From the NCBI GenBank assembly GCA_024226315.1, contig JAAELT010000672.1, positions 1 through 32,067 on the forward strand: 32,067 nt of DNA, read 5' to 3'. This DNA is from a bacterium (GTDB lineage: Bacteria; Acidobacteriota; Thermoanaerobaculia; Multivoradales; J023). Numbering within the stretch: position 1 is the first letter of the stretch; every line of letters starts with the position of its first letter. The notes under the pieces are model-generated. The model saw nothing but the letters and a program-made list of their open reading frames with translations. It did no database searches and was not told the origin of the DNA. A program made the translations under genes and the position numbers. Of this stretch, positions 15,984-24,108 are shown in pieces.

Positions 15984-17207
15984 TCAGGGGGGCGAGGTCA
16001 TCTGCTCGAGACAGTCGATGAAGACGCTCATGTCCTTGTAGACGTCACCGACCAGACAATCGATCAGCGCCGGTCGCTGTTCGGGGTAGCGCCGGAGGAA
16101 CTCGGGGAAGCTGAACTCCGGGTCGTAGAAGGCGTGGATCAGACGCCGGACGGTGTCCACCCCTGCCGTCAGCCTGGGCTCGAAAGCGCCCAGCCGCGAG
16201 GCCGACACGTCCCCGGCCGCCAGCGCGTCATGGATGCAGTCCGCCGCCATCTCCGCCGAGGAGAGGGCGAGGAAGAGTCCCGAGGAGTAGATCGGATCGA
16301 GGAACGCGCGCGCGTCACCCACCATCACCCAGCCGTCGCCGCAGGTCTGGTGGTTGAGATAGGCCAGCTCGCGCAAGCCGCGGATGGCCCCGACCCGCTG
16401 CGCCGACCGCAACCGGTCCGCCAGCGGCGCACAGCGTTCCACCTCGCGCAGGAAGGCCCGCGACAGGTCGCGGCTCTCGGCGAAGAGGTACTCGGGATCC
16501 GCGACGATGCCGACGCTCGTGACGTCGTCGGGCAGCGGGATGAACCAGAACCAGCCCCGCTGGGGCAAGGTGAGGAGCAGGGTCTCGCCCTCGTCGGCCC
16601 CCTGGCTGCACCGGGCTCCGCGGTAATAGCTCCAGATCGAGGCCTTCTTCAGCCCGGGGACCGGTCCCCTCAGACCGAGCTGGGTACCGATCTTGGTGGC
16701 GCCCCCCGAGGCGTCGACCACCACCCTGGCATCGATCCGCACCTCCCCTTGCGCACCCTCGGCGAGCACACCGACGGCGCGGTCGTCCTCGAACAGCACC
16801 TTCTTCACCCGGGTTTCCTGGCGCACCTCGACTCCTGCCTGAGCGGCGTGGTCGAGGCAGAGGCGGTCGAATTCCGATCGTTCCACCTGCCAGGTGCTGG
16901 CCCGCGGCCCGTCGATCGTCTCCGAAAAGAAGAAGGGCTCGCTCGCGGTCCCCGAAGGCGAGACGAATCGTACGCTCCGCTTCACCGGGAAGGCCGATTC
17001 CCGCATCGCCGGCAGCAGCCCCAGCCGCTCCAGGGTGTGGAAGGTGTCGGGGATCAGGGATTCACCGATGTGGTAGCGCGGGAAGCTCGACTTCTCGAGG
17101 ATCAGGCAGCGATGGCCCATCCGCTGCAGCAGGGTCGAGACGGTGGTGCCGGCTGGCCCGCCGCCGATGACGATCACGTCGACCGTCTGCCGTGAGCTTT
17201 TCGTCAT
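15984..17207 (-). CDS. Flavin-dependent halogenase-like FAD oxidoreductase
   Basis: I chose ATG 17207 (MTKSSRQTVDVIVIGGG), preceded by GGAGAG; an in-frame ATG 15 bases upstream lacks a ribosome site. The 407-residue protein has an N-terminal FAD fold (GGGPAG at 15-20), the HIGESLIP loop (46-53), Lys76 in the position of the halogenase catalytic lysine (FPVKRSVRF), the WxWxIP signature at Trp219-Pro224 (WFWFIP), and FLDPIYSSG (302-310), matching the second halogenase signature Fx.Px.Sx.G. These features favour a flavin-dependent halogenase of the phenol/pyrrole (free or carrier-bound substrate) type over a plain monooxygenase. Related non-halogenating reductases (geranylgeranyl-reductase-like) share the fold, so the substrate and reaction are open. 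It pairs with the downstream radical SAM gene. Confidence 0.75.
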   Translation of the reverse strand: MTKSSRQTVDVIVIGGGPAGTTVSTLLQRMGHRCLILEKSSFPRYHIGESLIPDTFHTLERLGLLPAMRESAFPVKRSVRFVSPSGTASEPFFFSETIDGPRASTWQVERSEFDRLCLDHAAQAGVEVRQETRVKKVLFEDDRAVGVLAEGAQGEVRIDARVVVDASGGATKIGTQLGLRGPVPGLKKASIWSYYRGARCSQGADEGETLLLTLPQRGWFWFIPLPDDVTSVGIVADPEYLFAESRDLSRAFLREVERCAPLADRLRSAQRVGAIRGLRELAYLNHQTCGDGWVMVGDARAFLDPIYSSGLFLALSSAEMAADCIHDALAAGDVSASRLGAFEPRLTAGVDTVRRLIHAFYDPEFSFPEFLRRYPEQRPALIDCLVGDVYKDMSVFIDCLEQMTSPP

Positions 17208-17254
17208 CACATCTCTCCGCATGGCTCGATGATGGCTCGCATGAGCTTCTCGGC

Positions 17255-17926
17255 TCAGCTCGCCAGCGCGCGCGGAAAGAGAATGTTGTTCTCCAGATGG
17301 ATGTGCTCGTGCATCGCGACCTCGAGCGCGGCGAGCCCGTGCCAGAGCGCCCGCCAGGTGTTGCACGCCTCGCCGGGTACCTGGTAGCCATCGGTGAGCT
17401 CTCGCAGCCGCTTCAACGCATCACCGGCCGACTCGTGCTCGCTCTCCATGACCGAGATCGGACCCTCGGCCGAGGGTCCCTGACCTTGCCGGATCATCGG
17501 AAACAGGATCTGCTCCTCCTTCATCATGTGGAGCTGCAGCTCCTCCTTCAGACCGAGATAGGTCGAGAGCAGCTCGGGGAGCAGCTCGGGCTGACGCTCG
17601 CCGTGGACACGATGGACCTTGCGCGCCATCTGCTCCAGACGTGGTAGCTCCTCGCCCAACGGCCGGTGGTAGGCCGCCAGGATGTGGTCGATCAGGTCGT
17701 TGAGAGGAGCTTCGTCCCAGCGTTCCAGGTCGGCGTCGGGCGCCGCCAGCTCGCCGGCGATCTCTTCGAGGATCGACTCGGTGTCGAGCCCTTTGGCCTC
17801 ACAGGCTTCTCGGATCGAGCGGCCGCCGCCACAACAGAAATCGATGCCGTGACGTCCGAAGGTTCTGGTCGCCAGGGGATGCTCGGCCGCGATCTGACCG
17901 ACCGTGCTCTCGATGCTGATAGTCAT
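17255..17926 (-). CDS. ric: Iron-sulfur cluster repair di-iron protein Ric (YtfE/ScdA)
   Basis: The 223-residue protein has the N-terminal ScdA/DUF542 domain (STVGQIAAEHPLATRTFGRHGIDFCCGGG) followed by a hemerythrin-like di-iron domain with His/Glu ligands seen in IDHILAAYHRPL, LHMMKEEQILFPMI, SEHESAG and MHEHIHLENNILFP. Ric proteins repair iron-sulfur clusters damaged by nitric oxide or peroxide and can reduce or release NO-bound iron; they act in the cytoplasm. AAGGA lies 8 bases before the ATG. In many bacteria the gene is controlled by NO-responsive regulators; no clear site is visible in the 118-bp upstream gap. It lies 47 bp upstream of the halogenase-like gene in the same direction, so it may be co-transcribed with it. 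Confidence 0.93.
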   Translation of the reverse strand: MTISIESTVGQIAAEHPLATRTFGRHGIDFCCGGGRSIREACEAKGLDTESILEEIAGELAAPDADLERWDEAPLNDLIDHILAAYHRPLGEELPRLEQMARKVHRVHGERQPELLPELLSTYLGLKEELQLHMMKEEQILFPMIRQGQGPSAEGPISVMESEHESAGDALKRLRELTDGYQVPGEACNTWRALWHGLAALEVAMHEHIHLENNILFPRALAS

Positions 17927-18044
17927 GTTCCGTTTCCTTGGTGTTGTTGGACCTATCGTGCGATCCTCGGAAGTCTGGGCTTCGGAGCCGGCCGTGTCGC
18001 CACTCTTTGGGGTAGGGGCGGTCCCGGGCGACCCGCGAACGGAT

Positions 18045-21000
18045 TCAGCCGGGGTTCAGGCGGCGGACTCCCAGCACCACGAAAGTCATGTCGTCGCCCC
18101 GCGGCCGCCGGCCGGCCCAGTCCGCGGCCAGGTCCGTGAAGTGGCGGATGATTTCCTCGGGCGATCGCTCCGCCACCTCCCCAAAAGCCGCCTCGAGCCG
18201 CTCGTAGCCGTACACTTCACCGTCAGGGCTGAGCAGCTCCGGGAGGCCGTCACTCAACAGGACGACGCTGTCGCCCGGGGCCAGGTCGGCGGTGATGAGG
18301 CGGTAGGGAAAGTCGACGATGCTGCCGAGCGGCACACCGCCGACGCCGACCTCCTCGACCCGCCGCGTGGCAGCGCGGTAGAGCAGGAGCGGCGGCATGC
18401 CGGCGTTGGCGAGCTCGAGTCGGTAGCCGCGGACCTTGACGATCATCATCGCCATGAGCAACTTGCGCAGCTTCATGCGCCGCAGGGCACCGGTCGACTG
18501 CGCGAGGATCCGTGCGGCGTCGCCCTCGGTGCACAGATAGTTGAAGAGGCTTTTCGCTGCCGTGACCATGGTGCCGGCCTGGAAGCCGTGGCCGGTGGCG
18601 TCGCCGATGGCGATGGTCAGCGTGCCATCCTCGGCGAGGTCCCAGTCGTAGTAGTCGCCGCCGACCTCGGTGGCGGTCTCCATCGCCGCGGCGATGGTGA
18701 GGGTGGGAAGGCGCGGCGCCTCCTTCGGCAACATCGACAGCTGCAACCGACGCGCGTCCTCCAGCTCCCGGGTCTGGCGCTGGTTTTCGGCGTCGCGCCG
18801 CTCCCGGCGGACCAACCGGGCGCGGTGAGTCCGCTCGAGCGTCAGCGCCGCGGCAAGGAACGCTGCTGAGTAGAGGACGTAGGCCCACCATGTGCGCCAC
18901 CAGGGAGGACGGATGATCAGTCGCACGCCGGCGGCTTCCGGGCTCCAGATCCCGTCGCTGCTGGCCGCCTTCACCTCGAAGCGGTAGGTGCCCGGCGCCA
19001 GGTGAGCGTAGCTCGCAAAGCGCCGTGAGCCCACGTAGCTCCACTTCGCCTCCAGCGGCTTCAGACGGTAGGCGTAACGATTGCCCGCCGGATCGCTGTA
19101 GTGCAGCGCCGCGAAGGAAAACGAGATCACGTTCTCGTCATGACGCAGCCGGATCTCCTCGGCGACGCTGATGTGGCGGCGCAAAGCGGCGCCGCCGCCG
19201 ATGGGCACTGCTTGCTGGCCGATCCGGAAATCGGTGAGCACCACCTGGGGGGGATGGGGATTGTCCGCGACGTCACGGGGATGGAATGCAAAGAGGCCGC
19301 CCGAGCCGCCGTAATAGAGCCTCCCCCCGGCGCCCTGTGTGCCGCCGCCGAAGAACAGGTCGCCCCGGATCCCGTCGGAGTGGTCATAGTTGCGAAACAG
19401 CTCCCGGTCCGGATCCATCACCGAGAGACCCTTGCCGGTGGAGAGCCACAGGCGTCCTTCGTCGTCCTCCAGGATGGAGTAGACGACGTCGTGCGGCAGG
19501 CCGTCGCGGTCGGTGAGCCTGCGCAGGTCACCGGTGGCCCGGTCGAGGAGGTGGAGGCCGCCGCCGAAGGTGCCGACCCAGAAGCGGCCGGCCGCGTCCT
19601 CGTGGAGCGCGGTGGCCACCTCCAGGCCGAGGTCGCGCGAATAGTGACAGTCGAAGGTCTCGGTCGCCGCCTCGAGACGGCAGACGCCGGCGCCTTCGGT
19701 GCCGATCCAGAGCTCGCCCGCCCGGTCCAGGTAGACGGTGACGACCATGCCGTTGGGCAGGCTGCCAGGGTCGTCTTCGCGCGGTGGGTAGTGGGTGAAG
19801 GTGCCGGTCGCGGGATCGAAACGATCGAGGCCGCCGCCGCCCAGGAAGCCGATCCAGAGCTCGCCCGCCGTGCCGTCGACGATCGTCGAGACTCGCTCGC
19901 CGCCGAGGCTTCGAGGACCGTCGCCGTCGTGCGTGAAGTGGGTGAAGCTGCCGGTGGCCGGCTCGAAGCGGTCGAGACCGTTCAAGGTGCCGACCCAGAG
20001 GGTGCCGGAAGGGCTCTCGTGAAGCGACAGGACGTAGCCGTGTGACAGGCTCCCGGGACGCCCGGGATCCGGCCGGAAATGGGTGACGATGCCGCTCGCC
20101 GCGTCGACGCGGTCCAGACCCGCGCCCTCGGTCCCCACCCAGAGGTTGCCGGAGCGGTCCTCGCAGACCGCGGTGACGTGGCTGTGGCTCAGGGAGCCGG
20201 GATCCCCGGGGCGGTGGTGAGCGTAACGGAAGAACCGGCTGGCGTAGCGGTCGAAGCGGTCGAGCCCGGCGCCGCGCACGGTGAGCCACATCGTTCCCGC
20301 GCGGTCTTCGGTCATCCCCCAGATGGCGACGTTGTCGCTCAGGCTGTCGGGGTCGAGGGGATCGTGGCGGTAGTGGACGAAGCCGTCGGTCGCCGGGTCG
20401 TAGCGTTCCAGCACCCCGCGGGTACCGATCCACAGGGTGCCGCCCCGGTCTTCGTAGAGCGATAGGACGCGATCGTTCGCCAGGCTGGCGGCGTCTCCGG
20501 CGTCGTGGCGGTAGCGCCGGAAGGTCCCGGTCTCGGGCTCGAAGCGGTTGAGCCCGCCGGCCCAGGTGCCCACCCAGAGGCGGTCGGAGCGGTCTTCGAG
20601 GAGGGCGCTGACCTGGTCTTGGCTCAGGCTGGTGTCGTCGTCGGGATCGTGCTGGTAGCGTACGGACCTGCCGCTCCGTGGGTCGAAGCGGTTGAGCCCG
20701 CCGCCCGACGTGCCGACCCAGAGCTCGCCGCCGCGGCCTTCCCAGAGCGAGATGACGGCGCCGAAGCCGAGGCTTTGCGGGTCGTCGGCGTCGTGGCGGT
20801 AATGGACGAAGGTGCCGGTCTCACGGTCGAGTCGGTTGAGACCGCCGCCGGAGGTGTACATCTCGAGATCGCCGGTGCCGACCCAGAGCCAGCCGGCACG
20901 GTCCTCGAGGACGACGCTGACCGAGTCGAAGTCCAGGCTTGCCGGATCGTCGGCGTCGTGGCGGTAGCTCACGAAGGACTCGTTCGGCCGGTCGAAGCGA

Positions 21001-21374
21001 TTCAGGCCACCGCGGGTGGCGATCCAGAGAGTGCCGGAGCGGTCTTCGTAGAGGTCCGTCACCAGCCGGCCGGCGAGGCTCGTCGGATCGTCGGGATCCG
21101 GCTTGTAGGTCGTGAAGGTGTAGCCGTCGTAGCGCACCAGGCCGATCGACGTGGCGAGCCACAGGAAGCCCAGACGGTCCTGGAGGACGTCGTAGACGTT
21201 CTTGTCGGGCACGCCGTCCTCGACACCCAGGTGCCGGAAGCGCACCTCCCACCCCTGGGGCACGGATCCTTCCCCCGCCGCTCCCGCCGCTCCCGCCGCT
21301 CCCGCCGCGGCCACGGCAGCCAGCTGGCAGCTCAGGAGGAGGAGCGCGCAGAGGCTCTTCGACGCAGCTTCCAC
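18045..21374 (-). CDS. Ligand-sensing two-propeller/Y_Y_Y protein with SpoIIE-type phosphatase output
   Basis: This 1109-residue protein starts at GTG 21374 with a signal peptide containing a GAAGAAGAAG run. Residues about 35-700 hold 14 'two-component regulator propeller' blades with the repeat (L)WVGT-x-GGLNRFDP-x-TG-x-F-x-YRHDPDDPxSL, enough for two seven-bladed propellers. A Y_Y_Y domain follows (NVISFSFAALHYSDPAGNRYAYRL), then one membrane helix (WWAYVLYSAAFLAAALTL), a coiled segment and a PP2C/SpoIIE domain with metal-binding aspartates in GGDYYDWD, GDATGHG, LSDGL and GDDMTF. In Bacteroides hybrid systems the same sensor drives a kinase; here the output is a serine phosphatase, probably acting on anti-sigma or anti-anti-sigma partners. 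No partner is encoded nearby. It follows the ADOP gene by 31 bp. Confidence 0.88.
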   Translation of the reverse strand: MEAASKSLCALLLLSCQLAAVAAAGAAGAAGAAGEGSVPQGWEVRFRHLGVEDGVPDKNVYDVLQDRLGFLWLATSIGLVRYDGYTFTTYKPDPDDPTSLAGRLVTDLYEDRSGTLWIATRGGLNRFDRPNESFVSYRHDADDPASLDFDSVSVVLEDRAGWLWVGTGDLEMYTSGGGLNRLDRETGTFVHYRHDADDPQSLGFGAVISLWEGRGGELWVGTSGGGLNRFDPRSGRSVRYQHDPDDDTSLSQDQVSALLEDRSDRLWVGTWAGGLNRFEPETGTFRRYRHDAGDAASLANDRVLSLYEDRGGTLWIGTRGVLERYDPATDGFVHYRHDPLDPDSLSDNVAIWGMTEDRAGTMWLTVRGAGLDRFDRYASRFFRYAHHRPGDPGSLSHSHVTAVCEDRSGNLWVGTEGAGLDRVDAASGIVTHFRPDPGRPGSLSHGYVLSLHESPSGTLWVGTLNGLDRFEPATGSFTHFTHDGDGPRSLGGERVSTIVDGTAGELWIGFLGGGGLDRFDPATGTFTHYPPREDDPGSLPNGMVVTVYLDRAGELWIGTEGAGVCRLEAATETFDCHYSRDLGLEVATALHEDAAGRFWVGTFGGGLHLLDRATGDLRRLTDRDGLPHDVVYSILEDDEGRLWLSTGKGLSVMDPDRELFRNYDHSDGIRGDLFFGGGTQGAGGRLYYGGSGGLFAFHPRDVADNPHPPQVVLTDFRIGQQAVPIGGGAALRRHISVAEEIRLRHDENVISFSFAALHYSDPAGNRYAYRLKPLEAKWSYVGSRRFASYAHLAPGTYRFEVKAASSDGIWSPEAAGVRLIIRPPWWRTWWAYVLYSAAFLAAALTLERTHRARLVRRERRDAENQRQTRELEDARRLQLSMLPKEAPRLPTLTIAAAMETATEVGGDYYDWDLAEDGTLTIAIGDATGHGFQAGTMVTAAKSLFNYLCTEGDAARILAQSTGALRRMKLRKLLMAMMIVKVRGYRLELANAGMPPLLLYRAATRRVEEVGVGGVPLGSIVDFPYRLITADLAPGDSVVLLSDGLPELLSPDGEVYGYERLEAAFGEVAERSPEEIIRHFTDLAADWAGRRPRGDDMTFVVLGVRRLNPG
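21274..21309 (-). repeat. 9-bp tandem repeat in the signal peptide coding region
   Basis: Three perfect CCCGCCGCT units plus a fourth differing in the last base (plus-strand view) encode the repeated Gly-Ala-Ala after the hydrophobic core of the signal peptide. The 9-bp unit keeps the frame, so copy-number change would only alter signal peptide length. Confidence 0.85.
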
Positions 21375-21405
21375 CGGGCGAGCGTAGCATGCCGCCGGAG
21401 ATGGC

Positions 21406-23817
21406 TCACTCCGCCGTCAGGACGGCCACGGGATCGACCCGCATCGCCCTCGCTGCCGGCACGGCGTTGGCCAGCAGCGCCACCGCCGCGAAGGCGGCGC
21501 AGGCCGCGGCCAGGACCACCGGGTCCAGGGGGTCCACCCGGAAGAGCAGAGTGCCGATCAGGCGGGTGAGCGCCACCGACGCCAGCAGGCCGCAGGCGAT
21601 GCCGGCGGCGGTCAAGGCCATGCCGCGGCGGATCACCATCCACATCACCTCGCTGGCGCGGGCGCCGAGCGCCACGCGGACGCCGATCTCCCGCGTCCGC
21701 CGCGCCACCAGCGCCGTCATCACGCCGTAGATGCCGACCGCGGCCAGCAGGCAGGAGCAGGCCGCGAACAGGCCGAGGATGACCATGTTGAGCCTCGGCA
21801 GGAAAAGCACCCTGTCGAGCAGCTCGCGCAGGGTGTTGAATCGGTAGACAGCCTGCGCCGGGTCGGCGGCCTGGGCGGCGCGGCTCATCGGCTTCACGTG
21901 ACCGGCGGGCTCGCCGTTGGTGCGCGCCACCACCGTCATGCCGCTGAAGGCCAGCTGGGCGAAAGGCACGTACATCTCGGGCCGCGCCTCGCGGTCGAGG
22001 CCGTAGTGCTTGAGGTCGGCCACCACCCCCACCACCTCGCGCCGGCCGCCCATCGGCATGGTGATGAAACGGCCGATCGGATCCTCGCCGGGGAAGTGCC
22101 GCCGCGCCATGGTCTCGTTGATCAGCATCACCGCCGCTGAGCCCTCGCGGTCGCGGTCGCCGAACGTCCGGCCGCGGCGAAGAGGGATCCGCAGGGTCTC
22201 AAAGTACCCCGGCGTGGCGATGCGAAAGTCGGCCTGGGGCTCCTCGCCCTCGGTGGCGGGCGGACGGCCGTCGATCTCGAAAGGCAGGTCGAAGTCGATG
22301 CCCACCACCGACATCGGCAGGGTCGTGACCGCGCCCGTCGACTTGATGCCCGGCGAGTTCGCGAGATCGGCCAGCATGCGGTCGTAGAAGCCCCGCCGAT
22401 GGTGTGGCTCCGTGTACTTCGCCCGCGGCAGATAGATCGTGGCCGCCAGCACGCCTTCGGGATCGAAGCCCGGATCGACCTCCGTCAGACGGACGAAACT
22501 GCGCGTCATCAGACCGGCGCCGACCACCAGCACCAGCGCCAACGCCACCTGGGCGACCACCAGCGCCCCGAAGACGCGCTGCGAGGCGACGGTCGACGTC
22601 GCCCGGTGGTGCAGGTGGTCGGCGACATTCGCCCGGCACGCTCGCAGCGCCGGCACCAGGCCGAACGCCAGCGCGGCCGCGAGACAGACGCCGAAGGTGA
22701 ACGCGACCACCCGGCCGTCGAGCGCCACCTGGCCGAGGCGCGGCAGCACCTCCCCCGGCATGCCGCGAACCAGACGGACGCCGATGACCGACAGACCGAG
22801 GCCGGCGAGGCCGCCGGCGAGCGCCAGCAGGACGCTCTCGGCCAGCAGCTGGCGCACCAGCTGCCGGCGGGTCGCTCCCATGGCCGTGCGTACCGCGATC
22901 TCGCGCTGGCGCGAGGCCAGCCGGGCCAGGGTCAGGTTGGCCAGGTTGGCGCAGGCGATCAGCAGCAGCAGCCCCACCGCGCCGAACAGCGACAGCAGCA
23001 CCGGCCGGACCTCGCCCACCAGCTGCTCGTGGATGCCGGTGGCGCGGATGCCCCAGCCCTTGGTGGTATCGGGGTATTCGGCGGCCAGATCCGCGGCGAT
23101 GCGGTCGAGCTCCTGGCGCGCCTGGGCGAGCTCGACGCCGGGGCGCAGGCGGGCGATGGTGCTGAGGTTGTGGATCTGGCGCCCGCTGTCGTGACTGCCC
23201 TCGGAGAGGTCGAAGCTCAAGGCGCCCCAGATGCGGGCATCGTGCTCGGGCGGGAACTCGAACCCCCGCGGCATGACGCCGACCACCTCGTGCAGCTCCG
23301 CGTCGAGCTCGAGCACGCGGCCGAGGACGTCGCCCGAGCCGCCGAGCTCGCGCTGCCAAAAGTCCCAGCTGACCACCACCACCTTGTCACGGCCGCGTAC
23401 GCCCTCGGCGTCGTTGAAGATCCGCCCCTTGGCGGCTCGGGCGCCGAGCAGCGGCAAGAGGTCCGGCGTCACCAGCACGCTGGGCACGTCCATCGGCTCG
23501 TCCGAGCCCGCGTAGGTGAAGCTCCAATGCCGGAAGCCGGCGATGCCGTCGAGCTGCCCGGCGCGCTGCCGCCAGTCGAGGAAGTCGGGCACCGACGCGT
23601 CCTCGACGCCTTGCTCGGCGTGCTCCGACTGGAGGGCGATCAGGCGCTCGGAACCGGGGAACGGCAAAGGATCGAGCAGCACCCCCTGGACGACGCTGAA
23701 CAGCACCGTCAAGAAGGCGCTGGCCAGGGCCAGGGTCGCCACGACGGTGAGAGCGAAGGCCGGCCGGCGGACGAGGCTCCGGCAGGTGGTCGTCAAATCG
23801 CGGAGCAAGGTTTCCAT
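21406..23817 (-). CDS. ADOP-family ABC transporter permease (MacB/FtsX-like)
   Basis: The 803-residue protein begins METLLRDLTTTCRSLVRRPAFALTVVATLALA, the usual opening of acidobacterial duplicated orphan permeases. It has a MacB-type periplasmic domain (LGARAAKGRIFNDAEG, VVGVMPRGFEFP), an FtsX domain around residues 280-400 (ANLTLARLASRQREIAVRTAMGATR), a second periplasmic domain and a second FtsX domain at the C-terminus (ALVARRTREIGVRVALGARASEV). It thus has the duplicated halves of a MacB-like exporter in one chain. No ATPase gene is adjacent, which is typical ('orphan'). Substrate is unknown. The family is strongly expanded in Acidobacteriota and is the best taxonomic clue in the window. 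Confidence 0.9.
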   Translation of the reverse strand: METLLRDLTTTCRSLVRRPAFALTVVATLALASAFLTVLFSVVQGVLLDPLPFPGSERLIALQSEHAEQGVEDASVPDFLDWRQRAGQLDGIAGFRHWSFTYAGSDEPMDVPSVLVTPDLLPLLGARAAKGRIFNDAEGVRGRDKVVVVSWDFWQRELGGSGDVLGRVLELDAELHEVVGVMPRGFEFPPEHDARIWGALSFDLSEGSHDSGRQIHNLSTIARLRPGVELAQARQELDRIAADLAAEYPDTTKGWGIRATGIHEQLVGEVRPVLLSLFGAVGLLLLIACANLANLTLARLASRQREIAVRTAMGATRRQLVRQLLAESVLLALAGGLAGLGLSVIGVRLVRGMPGEVLPRLGQVALDGRVVAFTFGVCLAAALAFGLVPALRACRANVADHLHHRATSTVASQRVFGALVVAQVALALVLVVGAGLMTRSFVRLTEVDPGFDPEGVLAATIYLPRAKYTEPHHRRGFYDRMLADLANSPGIKSTGAVTTLPMSVVGIDFDLPFEIDGRPPATEGEEPQADFRIATPGYFETLRIPLRRGRTFGDRDREGSAAVMLINETMARRHFPGEDPIGRFITMPMGGRREVVGVVADLKHYGLDREARPEMYVPFAQLAFSGMTVVARTNGEPAGHVKPMSRAAQAADPAQAVYRFNTLRELLDRVLFLPRLNMVILGLFAACSCLLAAVGIYGVMTALVARRTREIGVRVALGARASEVMWMVIRRGMALTAAGIACGLLASVALTRLIGTLLFRVDPLDPVVLAAACAAFAAVALLANAVPAARAMRVDPVAVLTAE

Positions 23818-24108
23818 GGGGACTCCGGTGTTTCCGGCAGTTTCGCACGATCTCGGTCGCTAGGCCAAACCGAACACAAACCCAAGCTCGATGAACAGAT
23901 TCCCGCGATGCCTCTCCCGGCCCTGAGCGCCCCTCTCCTGCTGGCGCCGGCGGCCTTCGGGCCGACCGCCGGCTCGATCAGCGGCCTGGTCGCGGCGCAG
24001 GCCGGCGGCAGCGCCCCGCCGGGCGTTCAGTTCACCGCCGTGCACGAGCCCAGAGCCAGCCCACCGGCTGGTCGATCGCCGCGAGGAAGACCGCTGAGCC
24101 CGGTTGGC
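23818..24108. other. Intergenic region with a possible TonB-receptor/CarboxypepD_reg remnant
   Basis: On the plus strand from ATG 23908 a short frame encodes a signal-peptide-like start (MPLPALSAPLLLAPAAFG) and then GSISGLVAAQAGGSAPPGV, ending near TAVHE. This resembles the mature N-terminus of acidobacterial carboxypeptidase-regulatory-like TonB-dependent receptors, but the similarity stops after about 47 residues and no ribosome site is present. It may be a decayed 5' fragment. CCAGCC (24056-24061) and GGCTGG (24066-24071) form a hairpin 38-53 bp beyond the protease stop, which could help terminate that transcript. Confidence 0.35.

Noticed and set aside
19500..21100. Regular spacing of similar DNA about every 150 bp, considered as a CRISPR or DNA repeat array
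   Set aside because: The repeats are the degenerate coding units of propeller blades, not identical repeats with unique spacers.
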